Shown in pieces: positions 7,809 to 15,697 of a stretch of 18,767 bases of DNA. The stretch is from Candidatus Zhuqueibacterota bacterium 4484_87 (GTDB lineage: Bacteria > Zhuqueibacterota > Zhuqueibacteria > Thermofontimicrobiales > Thermofontimicrobiaceae). The notes under the pieces are model-generated. The model had not been told where the DNA came from, searched no databases, and was given only the letters and a program-made list of their open reading frames with translations. The DNA is taken from positions 1 through 18,767 of the forward strand of contig NATN01000010.1 in assembly GCA_002085355.1 (NCBI GenBank), given 5' to 3'. Every line of letters starts with the position of its first letter. Position 1 is the first letter of the stretch. The position numbers and the translations under genes are program-made.

Positions 7809-7982
7809 AGTATCACTCGAAACAGATGTGATTATTTCATGGGGCCATGTAAAATCATTTCTGTTATAAAAATAAAAAGCCATAAACGACAGGGGCCAGA
7901 TGTCGTTCATGGCTATCACGTCAATTAGCAAAAAGAAATTGCTCAGGGCATTTTTTTGCCTGGAGAGCTATTTCTATTTTTT
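7809..7982 (+). ncRNA. candidate small RNA or attenuator leader with three hairpins
   Basis: The predicted transcript has three structures. Hairpin 1 (7821-7865) pairs AACAGA with TCTGTT and closes on CATG-GGGC-CATG, with minor mismatches between. Hairpin 2 (7878-7914) has a 14-pair stem with one A-C mismatch and loop GGGGCCAGA (7892-7900). Hairpin 3 (7934-7975) is followed by T residues and is listed separately as a terminator. No open reading frame or Rfam-type consensus I know fits. The 174-base length would suit a free small RNA. Equally, read-through at hairpin 3 would carry transcription into the receptor operon, making this a regulated leader or riboswitch-like element. Boundaries are inferred from the promoter and the T-run. 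Confidence 0.5.
7934..7982 (+). terminator. intrinsic terminator-like hairpin inside the leader
   Basis: AGAAAT (7934-7939) pairs with ATTTCT (7970-7975), GCTC (7941-7944) with GAGC (7965-7968), and GGCA (7947-7950) with TGCC (7957-7960); the loop is six T residues. An A and six T residues (7977-7982) follow. A competing small hairpin, AGCAA (7927-7931) with TTGCT (7939-7943), would break the 5' arm and could act as an antiterminator. Confidence 0.55.
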
Positions 7983-8058
7983 GCTGGTATTTGTTACGTT
8001 GGATATTCAAAAAAGTTTCAAAAAATGTCACTCTAACTAACTCAGGGAGGATGAGAAA

Positions 8059-11000
8059 TTGCGGTACCCAAAATTTTTTCTCGGTTTGGCTATCACGCTG
8101 ATGGCAATAGCCATGCTCAGTGTTTCTGTGGCTTTTGGCGGAATAACCGGAAAGGTCGCCGGCGTTGTAAGAGACGCTGAAACAGGCGATCCGCTTCCGG
8201 GCGCCAACATCATGCTGGAGAAAACTTCTCTGGGCAGCGCCACAGACGTAGATGGCTACTATTTTATCATTAACGTACCTCCGGGCCGCTACACTCTCAG
8301 GGCATCAATGATGGGGTACAAATCTCAGAAGGTTAAAATCCAGGTCAATGTCGATTTGACGACTAAGATCAATTTTGAACTTGTGCCGACTGTGATGGAT
8401 TTGGGCACCTCGGTAGTGGTCACTGCAGAAAGACCGCTCATTGAGCCGGAAGTTACCAGCAAACGCGCTACTGTAACGGCGGATATGATCGAAAATATGC
8501 CTGTTCGCAATGTGCAGGATATCATGTCGCTTCAGTCCGGCGTTATTATGATGGAACAGGGCAACAAAATTGCCGGGTTTGAAACGCGCGGAATTGACCA
8601 GGTCCATGTCCGCGGTGGCCGCAGCGGTGAAATTGCCTACATGGTGGACGGAATGTACGTTGAAGATGCTATTTACGCGGGTATGGGAACCAGCGTCAAC
8701 CGCGAGGCAATTCAGGAATTGACCACTATTATCGGTGCTTTTGACGCTGAATACGGCGAAGCTCAGTCCGCAGTAGTGAATATTGTTACCAAGGAAGGCG
8801 CTTCTGATTATCACATGTCTCTGGAATACAACACAAGTGAAATAACGGGGTTGGTTTCTGCTGCTGATAATGTCAGAAATGCGCATCAAGTTATCGGCTC
8901 TATTGGCGGGCCTATTCCTTTTATTAAGAATATGAGCTTTTTTGTCTCCGGCGAGCAGAGCTATGGCACTTACGCTTCTTACAAATTCGATAACCATGTT
9001 TACGATCCGACTCCGATAAAAGATATTATCAACAATCCGGATGATCCGCTATACCAAAAAATTGCCGATCAAATTGACAAAGGTATTATCACAGAGGTTG
9101 ATAATATTAAGCAATTGCGCAACAACAACGATTACTATTATGTCGGTGATGTGCTGCGCGAATGGAGCACAGGCGCCTGGCGTAAGGCGTGGCGTTATCG
9201 CTCCGATTGGGACAATGATGGATTCAACGAGTTAATCGCCTGGGACAATTTCTCCGGCTGGCACGGCTTGGGTTGGAGACAGAACTGGGATTTTTCCGGA
9301 AAAATTTCCTGGCGTGTTACTCCGAATATCAAAATCATGATCCCGTTGCGTATGAACCGACGTTCCCAAAAAGCGTGGAGTTCAGCATGGACATATGCAA
9401 TGGAAGGTGCTAATGTGCTGGATGATAGGACGGATCAGCAAACAATTATCTTTACTCATCAGCTATCTCCCAAATTATTTTACGAAATTCGCGCTTCCCG
9501 TTTTTTCAAAGGACGCTCATACACTGTCCATGGTATTGACGGCCATCGTTTGACTCCGGGGCACGAAAGCGAATTTTCTGATGCTTACCGCATTTTTTAT
9601 AATGACCCGACGATCAACGTGGATTTTGGACCTCAAGAATATCCGACACGAATTTCCAGCAATGGCTATTATGTACCCATGAGATTCGTACGCTACGATA
9701 CGATGGCTGACGGTCGAGTACGTCAAATTTATCGCGGCGCTGCGGGAAATTACTGGAATTTTAATTTCCAGCAATCAATTCAGCTAAAAACTGATCTTAC
9801 CTGGCAGGCACATCGTTACCACCAGATCAAAATGGGAGTTGAGTACAAAACATTTGGCTGGAAAGATAAGCTTTTAAACAAAGACGTTGGCGGAATCCAC
9901 TTCCTCGAGTATCAATATCCCTGGGGGCGCGGATATCCGTCTTATTATCATTTGAAACCTGAAGAAGCGGCTGCGTACATTCAGGATAAAATGGATTTCA
10001 AAAATTTTATTGTAAATTTAGGCATTCGTCTGGATTACGCCAACTCCAAAGGCAGAGCCTGGGCTGATTGGCAGGATCCGACGTCCGGTCTTGAACAGGG
10101 AAAGAGAAAATATCAAATCAGTCCCCGTATCGGCGTTGGGCATCCGATTACGGATCGCGCTACTTTTCATTTCAATTATGGGCATTTCTTCCAGGTGCCG
10201 GATTATCGCGATTTGTACACTAACCAGAATCTTGACTTGAATGCACCTTCCCCGTTTTTTGGCTGGGCGCACATGGACGCGCAGCGAACTATTTCTTATG
10301 AAATGGGCGTGGATTATCAATTCAGCGATTTCTGGAAATTTACCGTCGCCGCTTGGGCAAAAGAAAACAACGGCAACGCCGGAAGTTTTCGTATCACCGG
10401 ATTTGACCCTGATAGTTTGGGCGGCTATTCTTACGGTATTATTACCAATAATGACTTTGGCAGCTCAAAAGGTATTGATTTATCCGTTGAAAAAAGGCCC
10501 AGCGATAATTATTTTCTGGAAGTACAATATACATATTCTGTGGCCAAAGCCAATCAATATTATTCCTGGGCTGGCTATTGGGAAGGACAAACTGCGGAGA
10601 CGAGAGCTAAAAAGGAATACCTCTATCGTTATGATACACCGCATTTGTTGACCGGTATGTTTGGTTTTCAGTTTACTCAAGGTGAGGGCCCGACATTGTT
10701 TGGAATTAAACCGCTGGAAAATTTCTTGATGCAATTCAATATGCGGGTTCGCAGCGGCTATCCTTACACACCATCCGTAGGCGGACAAGCACTGGAACCG
10801 AATACCGCTCGGCGGCCTATGGTTTACAATTTTGATGCTGTTTTTCGTCGCGATTTCTATTTCGGCAAAATCCGAGCTGGTTTTATCGCCAGAGTTTCCA
10901 ATTTGTTTAATTTCAAAAATGTTTTGCAAGTTTATTCGGAAACCGGCAGCCCGTCAGAACCGAATCCTGGCTACAGCAAAACGAACTACAGCACAAATTG

Positions 11001-11064
11001 GGATACGCCATGGCATTGGAGCCAGGGAAGGCGCATTGATTTTGGAATGAGAATGGAATTCTAA
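8059..11064 (+). CDS. TonB-dependent outer-membrane receptor with carboxypeptidase-like domain
   Basis: A 1001-residue outer-membrane transporter. Residues 1-27 are a signal peptide (basic MRYPK, then a hydrophobic core). Residues 30-110 are a carboxypeptidase-regulatory-like beta-sandwich (VVRDAETGDPLPGANI, then DVDGYYFI and PPGRYTLRAS). Residues 115-250 are a plug domain, with VRGGRSGEIAYMVDGMYVED and EYGEAQSAVVNIVTKEG. The rest is a 22-strand-type barrel ending in phenylalanine (FGMRMEF), the usual barrel-assembly signal. The start is TTG at 8059, with GGGAGG (8045-8050) eight bases upstream; this start gives the basic signal-peptide head. It leads a three-gene operon with a secreted protein and a PorV-like protein. 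The substrate is unknown; the family usually imports chelates, glycans or peptides using TonB-ExbBD energy. Confidence 0.9.
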   Translation: MRYPKFFLGLAITLMAIAMLSVSVAFGGITGKVAGVVRDAETGDPLPGANIMLEKTSLGSATDVDGYYFIINVPPGRYTLRASMMGYKSQKVKIQVNVDLTTKINFELVPTVMDLGTSVVVTAERPLIEPEVTSKRATVTADMIENMPVRNVQDIMSLQSGVIMMEQGNKIAGFETRGIDQVHVRGGRSGEIAYMVDGMYVEDAIYAGMGTSVNREAIQELTTIIGAFDAEYGEAQSAVVNIVTKEGASDYHMSLEYNTSEITGLVSAADNVRNAHQVIGSIGGPIPFIKNMSFFVSGEQSYGTYASYKFDNHVYDPTPIKDIINNPDDPLYQKIADQIDKGIITEVDNIKQLRNNNDYYYVGDVLREWSTGAWRKAWRYRSDWDNDGFNELIAWDNFSGWHGLGWRQNWDFSGKISWRVTPNIKIMIPLRMNRRSQKAWSSAWTYAMEGANVLDDRTDQQTIIFTHQLSPKLFYEIRASRFFKGRSYTVHGIDGHRLTPGHESEFSDAYRIFYNDPTINVDFGPQEYPTRISSNGYYVPMRFVRYDTMADGRVRQIYRGAAGNYWNFNFQQSIQLKTDLTWQAHRYHQIKMGVEYKTFGWKDKLLNKDVGGIHFLEYQYPWGRGYPSYYHLKPEEAAAYIQDKMDFKNFIVNLGIRLDYANSKGRAWADWQDPTSGLEQGKRKYQISPRIGVGHPITDRATFHFNYGHFFQVPDYRDLYTNQNLDLNAPSPFFGWAHMDAQRTISYEMGVDYQFSDFWKFTVAAWAKENNGNAGSFRITGFDPDSLGGYSYGIITNNDFGSSKGIDLSVEKRPSDNYFLEVQYTYSVAKANQYYSWAGYWEGQTAETRAKKEYLYRYDTPHLLTGMFGFQFTQGEGPTLFGIKPLENFLMQFNMRVRSGYPYTPSVGGQALEPNTARRPMVYNFDAVFRRDFYFGKIRAGFIARVSNLFNFKNVLQVYSETGSPSEPNPGYSKTNYSTNWDTPWHWSQGRRIDFGMRMEF

Positions 11065-11146
11065 CAAAATCATTCAAATGCTGAATTTAACAGAAATGTT
11101 TTTTAAAATTTCCAATAAATGATAAAATCTGCTTCATTATTATTGT

Positions 11147-11151
11147 GGAGG
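11147..11151 (+). promoter_or_regulatory. consensus ribosome binding site of the 1061-residue protein
   Basis: GGAGG lies nine bases before ATG 11161. The 96-base gap after the receptor gene holds no clear promoter or terminator, supporting cotranscription. Confidence 0.7.
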
Positions 11152-11160
11152 AAATATTAA

Positions 11161-14100
11161 ATGAAAAGGCTTATTTTCTACGGCATCGTCGTCATCACCC
11201 TTGTTTTGATGGTTTTTTCTTCGATGTATGCCGCAGATGTCAATAAAAAAGCGATTCGTAAATTGGCAAAAACTGCCAAAACGATCGACCAGGCGGTTGG
11301 CTTGCTGGACGCGGGAAAGTTGCAACATACTGTGTTTAACGACGGTCGCCTGGCTACTTGGGATTATCGTCCGAAAGTCCCTTCTGTGTTTTACAAAGGG
11401 TGGTCTTACATCCCGGATTTAAGCATGATGATTGCGGTGCCGGAAGATTCTGTCTGGACACCTTACACGATAGACATAGCAACAGGCCAGCCAAGGCTAA
11501 AGGGTCCCTCGTGCTCAGCGACTTTTGCCGGCGGCGACTGGGGGCCCAAAGCAGGATCGTATGGCGGGCTTCATTCCGGCGATATGACGTTCGGCGACGT
11601 ATTGACAGGAACGACGCTGGGAGATTATCCGCTGATGGCAACCAGCGTCTATCCGACAAGCTGGCCCAAAGATGAAAATGGCTACTCTTTTTGGCCCGGA
11701 CTGTGGGCTGTTGATCCGAACACGGGCATCGTTGCTATCGATTCGGTTCCGGCAACTCAATTTGATTTCAATAATATAACGCGTCCCTGGATGTACTGCC
11801 CAACATCTGATGATACCATTTTAGTGGGTAAATTTTTCTCCGACAAGGAAGTTTTCTTTAGCATGACTGACTATGATTTAAACAATCAAGGTTTAGTTTA
11901 TGCTGAAAGCGACGGTGATTCAACTCAGGGGTACGCACTAAAAATGCAAATTGATATATCCGGCTTGTGCTACGGGCGTTCTTATGCAGAAGATATTATC
12001 TTTTTCCCAATGCAAATTATCAACAATAGCCCCTATGATTATCATGATGTCTATGTCGGATTTTACAACGACAGTGACGTCCCGGAATATAATTTGACTT
12101 CCACTTTGAATGACCGTATGGACTGGATGACTTTTTTAAGAAGCGAGTATGATGCGGAAAATGATACCACCTACGGTTATAACATGGCTTTCATCTATGA
12201 TTATCGCTACGGTACTGGAAATTTTCCCGGTCCGGAATATAAAGTTATCCCTGCGGTGAAAATTTTGGAAACTCCGCCGGCTCCTCATGATATTGATATG
12301 GATGGCGATGGAGTCACCGATATCTATCAGGGCGATCAGTTGGGTATTACCGGCTGGCACTGGTTTGAATGGGAACAAAGGCCAGGGCAAGTGGATAATA
12401 CACGTCTGGAACTTATCAGTTATAAAATTTTAGCGGGAGACACCACTGATATTTTGCCGGAAGAAGACGCAGCATATTTTTGGCCTTCTCCGGAGGGAAA
12501 ACTCGATCCCCATTTTGATTCGCCTGAAGGCATTAAAGAAATGTACCCCGACGGCACGGACTGTGTATTTATCATGAGCTCCGGGCCTTTTGATATTGCT
12601 TCGGGCGATACAACAACTTTTTCTTTTGCACTGGTGATGGGCGATGATACAAATGACGTTAAGTTTAACGCCCGAACCGCGCAATTTATGTATGAGCTGA
12701 ATTACCAAGGTGCAGACCCGCCGCCGACGCCGACGGTTCGAGCTGTAGGCGGAGACGGGAAAGTTACTCTTTATTGGGATGATGCCGCCGAAGCTGCCGT
12801 CGATTTAATGACCGGCTATCATGATTTTGAAGGTTATAAAATTTATCGCTCGACTTCAAATCCAGTTAATAATGATTGGGGCGATAAAATTTATGACGGG
12901 AATGGCTTGGAAGTTGGCTTTGTTCCGCTAGCCCAATACGATTTGAACAACTCAATTTCCGGTTTGGACCCGGTATATCCACATTTGAATTTGGGGAATA
13001 ATACCGGAATAGTTCACATGTTCGTGGATGAAAACGTGACGAACGGAGTAACTTACTGGTACACGGTCACTTCCTACGACCGAGGGGTCCCACAAGATCC
13101 GGCTCTGAATCCGGATAATTGGGCGCCGCTAAATTATCTCGAATGTTCAAAAGGCACTAATCCCAGCGCGTCGCCGAATCTGGTGGAAGTTGTTCCCGGA
13201 AGAACGCCGTCAAATTTGGTTCAATCGGACGTGAAAATCGAACCGCTACCCGGCACTTATGCCAATCACGATTTGGCGATTACGATTGTCGATCCCTATG
13301 CAATAACCGGAGATTCTTACTTGATCTCTTTCGATGATACTTCATCTTCAAGCACAACTTATAGCTTAATTGATGAAGTAACCGGAAAATATCTCATCGA
13401 GAATTCACCGAGCATCCACGGTCAGGAGTCGCCAATTGTTGACGGAATGATTTTAACCATCAACCAGAAATTTGATGCCATAGGATTTGATCCTGATTCA
13501 GTTGAGTGGTATCACGGAAGCGTAGGGACTCCTTCAAATTGTAATTGGCAATTTTCCGGTTCTTATATTACCAAAGAACATTTTGATTATGAAATTCGCT
13601 TCACAGACGAACCAGATACGGCATTTTTCCCGCCGACACTTGTCGTACCATTTGAAATTTGGAATATTACATTGAATCAAAAGGCAAGATTCGCTCAGTA
13701 TCCGCCGCCAAACCCGGCAGATACAACGGAAGAGATGAAGAATTCATTTACCAGTGGCGATGAATTTACCTTGCAGGAAACTATTAGCGGTAGGATGTCT
13801 TTTACGGCGAAAATAAAATTGTTTAAGCCGCCACTGAAGATGATTATCGATACGACTCAAGTCACTGCTGACAGTATGGCTTTTGATACCACTTATACAG
13901 ATACCAGTGTAGCGCCGGTAACCGGTGATGTCTTGCAGTTGATTACAGGTAAACCATTTAAAGGAAGCCGAGATTTCTTTCGGATCAATACTGCGAGCTA
14001 CACAACAAGAGATGTGACGGATGATGACATGGAAATGATTAAGGTCGTTCCCAATCCGTACATGATATCTGCTGAGTGGGAATTGGATCCGTACCAGAAA

Positions 14101-14346
14101 CAGTTACAATTCATTAATTTACCGTCGGTGTGCGATATTCACATTTACACATTGAGCGGAGAGCGCGTGATTAGCTTACATCACGAAAATAAATTCAAGA
14201 GTGACGGCGAGGATGATGTAAAAGGATGGGAATACTGGAATTTGCTCTCATTTAATCAGCAGGAAGTCGCTTATGGGTGCTACATTTATGTAGTTGAGAC
14301 TCCGCAAGGGAAAAAGAAAATCGGTAAATTTGTCATCTTGAGGTAA
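11161..14346 (+). CDS. large secreted protein with FN3-like region and C-terminal sorting-like domain
   Basis: A 1061-residue protein of unknown function. Residues 1-25 are a signal peptide (MKRL, a hydrophobic core, then MYAAD). The middle is beta-rich and Asp/Tyr/Trp-rich. A calcium-loop-like pattern DIDMDGDGVTD (377-387) resembles thrombospondin type-3 or dockerin loops. A fibronectin-III-like region follows at about 520-660 (PPPTPTVRAVGGDGKVTLYW, then YKIYRST and YWYTVTSYDRG). The last 100 residues start with VVPNPY (about 962) and contain INLPSVCDIHIYTLSGERV, and end GKFVILR. This is the layout of FlgD-Ig and type IX secretion type-A C-terminal domains. It is likely exported across the outer membrane or held on the surface, with the PorV-like neighbour as a possible partner. 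Cargo function is unknown. Confidence 0.75.
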   Translation: MKRLIFYGIVVITLVLMVFSSMYAADVNKKAIRKLAKTAKTIDQAVGLLDAGKLQHTVFNDGRLATWDYRPKVPSVFYKGWSYIPDLSMMIAVPEDSVWTPYTIDIATGQPRLKGPSCSATFAGGDWGPKAGSYGGLHSGDMTFGDVLTGTTLGDYPLMATSVYPTSWPKDENGYSFWPGLWAVDPNTGIVAIDSVPATQFDFNNITRPWMYCPTSDDTILVGKFFSDKEVFFSMTDYDLNNQGLVYAESDGDSTQGYALKMQIDISGLCYGRSYAEDIIFFPMQIINNSPYDYHDVYVGFYNDSDVPEYNLTSTLNDRMDWMTFLRSEYDAENDTTYGYNMAFIYDYRYGTGNFPGPEYKVIPAVKILETPPAPHDIDMDGDGVTDIYQGDQLGITGWHWFEWEQRPGQVDNTRLELISYKILAGDTTDILPEEDAAYFWPSPEGKLDPHFDSPEGIKEMYPDGTDCVFIMSSGPFDIASGDTTTFSFALVMGDDTNDVKFNARTAQFMYELNYQGADPPPTPTVRAVGGDGKVTLYWDDAAEAAVDLMTGYHDFEGYKIYRSTSNPVNNDWGDKIYDGNGLEVGFVPLAQYDLNNSISGLDPVYPHLNLGNNTGIVHMFVDENVTNGVTYWYTVTSYDRGVPQDPALNPDNWAPLNYLECSKGTNPSASPNLVEVVPGRTPSNLVQSDVKIEPLPGTYANHDLAITIVDPYAITGDSYLISFDDTSSSSTTYSLIDEVTGKYLIENSPSIHGQESPIVDGMILTINQKFDAIGFDPDSVEWYHGSVGTPSNCNWQFSGSYITKEHFDYEIRFTDEPDTAFFPPTLVVPFEIWNITLNQKARFAQYPPPNPADTTEEMKNSFTSGDEFTLQETISGRMSFTAKIKLFKPPLKMIIDTTQVTADSMAFDTTYTDTSVAPVTGDVLQLITGKPFKGSRDFFRINTASYTTRDVTDDDMEMIKVVPNPYMISAEWELDPYQKQLQFINLPSVCDIHIYTLSGERVISLHHENKFKSDGEDDVKGWEYWNLLSFNQQEVAYGCYIYVVETPQGKKKIGKFVILR

Positions 14347-14398
14347 ATGAATTGAAATCTTCGGAATTTTAAATTGGTCAATCAAGGAGATAATAAAA

Positions 14399-15451
14399 AT
14401 GAAAAGAGTTATGATATTTCTCTTCATCGTTGTCTTTGTCGGCGCATTGCAGGTTTGGTCGCAGGACATCAGCCGGGTTGGTACGGCAGCAGCGCAATTT
14501 TTGAAATTGGGCGTTGGCGCGCGAACTGGCGGCCTCGGTGAAGCCGCAGTTACTATCCCTGGCGAAGTCACAGGCCTATACTGGAATCCGGCGACAATCG
14601 CGCCAATTGATCGTACATCAATGGCATTTTCCAGAAATGAGCTTTATGCCGACATGTCGTATAATTTTATTGGTATAGTCCAGCCTTTAGGCAACGGCAG
14701 TGCAATCGGCGTAAGCGCGATTTTTCTTGATACGGGAGAGATGGAAATTACTACCCTGTCTCATCCGGAAGGGACCGAGACTTATTTTAATTGGGCCTCT
14801 TACTGCTTTGGCCTGAGCTACAGTCGGTACGTTACTGACAGATTGAGCCTTGGTGGAACAGTGAAATACATTCAGGAAGGCGCGTATCATTTAAAGGCGA
14901 GCACAATAGCCATTGACTTGGGATCGTTGTTGGATACGGGAATCTTGGGAATGAAAATGGGGATGGCGCTGAGCAATTTTGGCAGTGATATGCGTCTTGA
15001 AGGTCCCAGTTTAAAAGTGTCTCACGATCGCTGGCCTACAAATCCGGGTACGATCCCGAACGATGCCTATCTGAAAACGGAAAAATATCCGTTACCGCTG
15101 ATGTTTCGTATCGGATTATCTATGGAACTCATCGGTACAGAGGGCCAGATCGGCATCAGCAATAATAATCGTCTGTTTATCGCTGTAGATGCTTACGACC
15201 CGAACGATGCTTTGATGCGTGCCAATTTTGGCATGGAGTATCAGTGGAGAGATATTTTTTATCTTCGTGCTGGCTATCGCGGCTTGGCTGTGGAAAAAGA
15301 TGAATATGATTCCTACAACACCTCAAGCTATACTTTTGGCGGCGGTTTAGCCTATGATCTGAAATTTGCCAGCTTCCGCGTAGATTATGCTTTCACTGAT
15401 TTTCAGTTACTGGGATCGGGACATTTGTTTACATTGATGTTAAGTTTTTAG
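14399..15451 (+). CDS. PorV/PorQ-family outer-membrane barrel protein
   Basis: A 350-residue protein. Residues 1-22 are a signal peptide ending near VWSQ. The mature start has the family pattern TAAAQFLKLGVGARTGGLGE (29-48), then GLYWNPA (59-65), as in the PorV/PorQ/UPF0164 group of FadL-like barrels. The body is a run of amphipathic strands ending in phenylalanine (FTLMLSF). In type IX secretion PorV binds the C-terminal domain of exported proteins and carries them to the attachment complex; many environmental genomes have several PorV-like proteins whose role is untested. AAGGAGA (14384-14390) precedes the ATG. It lies 52 bases after the secreted-protein gene and ends the operon. Confidence 0.82.
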   Translation: MKRVMIFLFIVVFVGALQVWSQDISRVGTAAAQFLKLGVGARTGGLGEAAVTIPGEVTGLYWNPATIAPIDRTSMAFSRNELYADMSYNFIGIVQPLGNGSAIGVSAIFLDTGEMEITTLSHPEGTETYFNWASYCFGLSYSRYVTDRLSLGGTVKYIQEGAYHLKASTIAIDLGSLLDTGILGMKMGMALSNFGSDMRLEGPSLKVSHDRWPTNPGTIPNDAYLKTEKYPLPLMFRIGLSMELIGTEGQIGISNNNRLFIAVDAYDPNDALMRANFGMEYQWRDIFYLRAGYRGLAVEKDEYDSYNTSSYTFGGGLAYDLKFASFRVDYAFTDFQLLGSGHLFTLMLSF

Positions 15452-15486
15452 CAGGATGTTAATAAGATTTTATTGATAAGTTTGAG

Positions 15487-15522
15487 CCTCCGAAACAGTA
15501 CCGTTGTTTCGGAGGTTTTTTT
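15487..15522 (+). terminator. strong intrinsic terminator of the receptor operon
   Basis: CCTCCGAAACA (15487-15497) and TGTTTCGGAGG (15505-15515) form a perfect 11-pair stem with a 7-base loop, followed by seven T residues (15516-15522). It lies 35 bases after the stop of the PorV-like gene. Confidence 0.92.
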
Positions 15523-15600
15523 ATTTATTTTGATGTCGGTAGAAACGGAATCAGTTATTTCTAATATTCTCAAGTAACAGATAAATACACCAAAAAATGC

Positions 15601-15629
15601 TTGCAAAAAAAGAAATTAAATGTTATTTT
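15601..15629 (+). promoter_or_regulatory. sigma70-type promoter of folC
   Basis: TTGCAA (15601-15606) and TATTTT (15624-15629) are 17 bases apart, just downstream of the operon terminator. Transcription would start near 15636. Confidence 0.5.
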
Positions 15630-15697
15630 TACATGCACTTTTAAGGCTGCAAGTGTAAAATTCGACAATGGCAAAAATCAACATTACAGGATGGTTC

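Larger units (their letters stand above)
7628..8058. other. 431-base non-coding region with promoter and structured RNA
   Basis: There is no credible gene in this gap. The left part (7628-7773) shows three short GTTGC repeats (7648, 7661, 7688) and a GGGGGGAAAACCC stretch, but no convincing terminator for the M23 gene. The middle has a promoter (7774-7802) and three hairpins ending in a T-run (to 7982). The right part (7983-8058) leads to the receptor ribosome site; a weak TTGCTG-17-TATTCA pair (7981-8009) could be a second promoter. Confidence 0.7.

Noticed and set aside
7809..7982. 6S RNA, SRP RNA, tmRNA or a c-di-GMP riboswitch in the structured leader
   Set aside because: The ends are not complementary as in 6S RNA, and I see no SRP tetraloop domain, tmRNA tag or GEMM core sequence.
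8051..8101. Small open frame of 16 codons (ATG 8051) overlapping the receptor start, ending in TGATG with an in-frame ATG of the receptor at 8101
   Set aside because: The ribosome site GGGAGG directly abuts ATG 8051, which is too close, and starting the receptor at 8101 would remove the basic head of its signal peptide. TTG 8059 has correct spacing.
8305..8997. Minus-strand open frame of 230 codons inside the receptor gene
   Set aside because: It is antisense to the well-supported plug and barrel regions and encodes no recognisable pattern.
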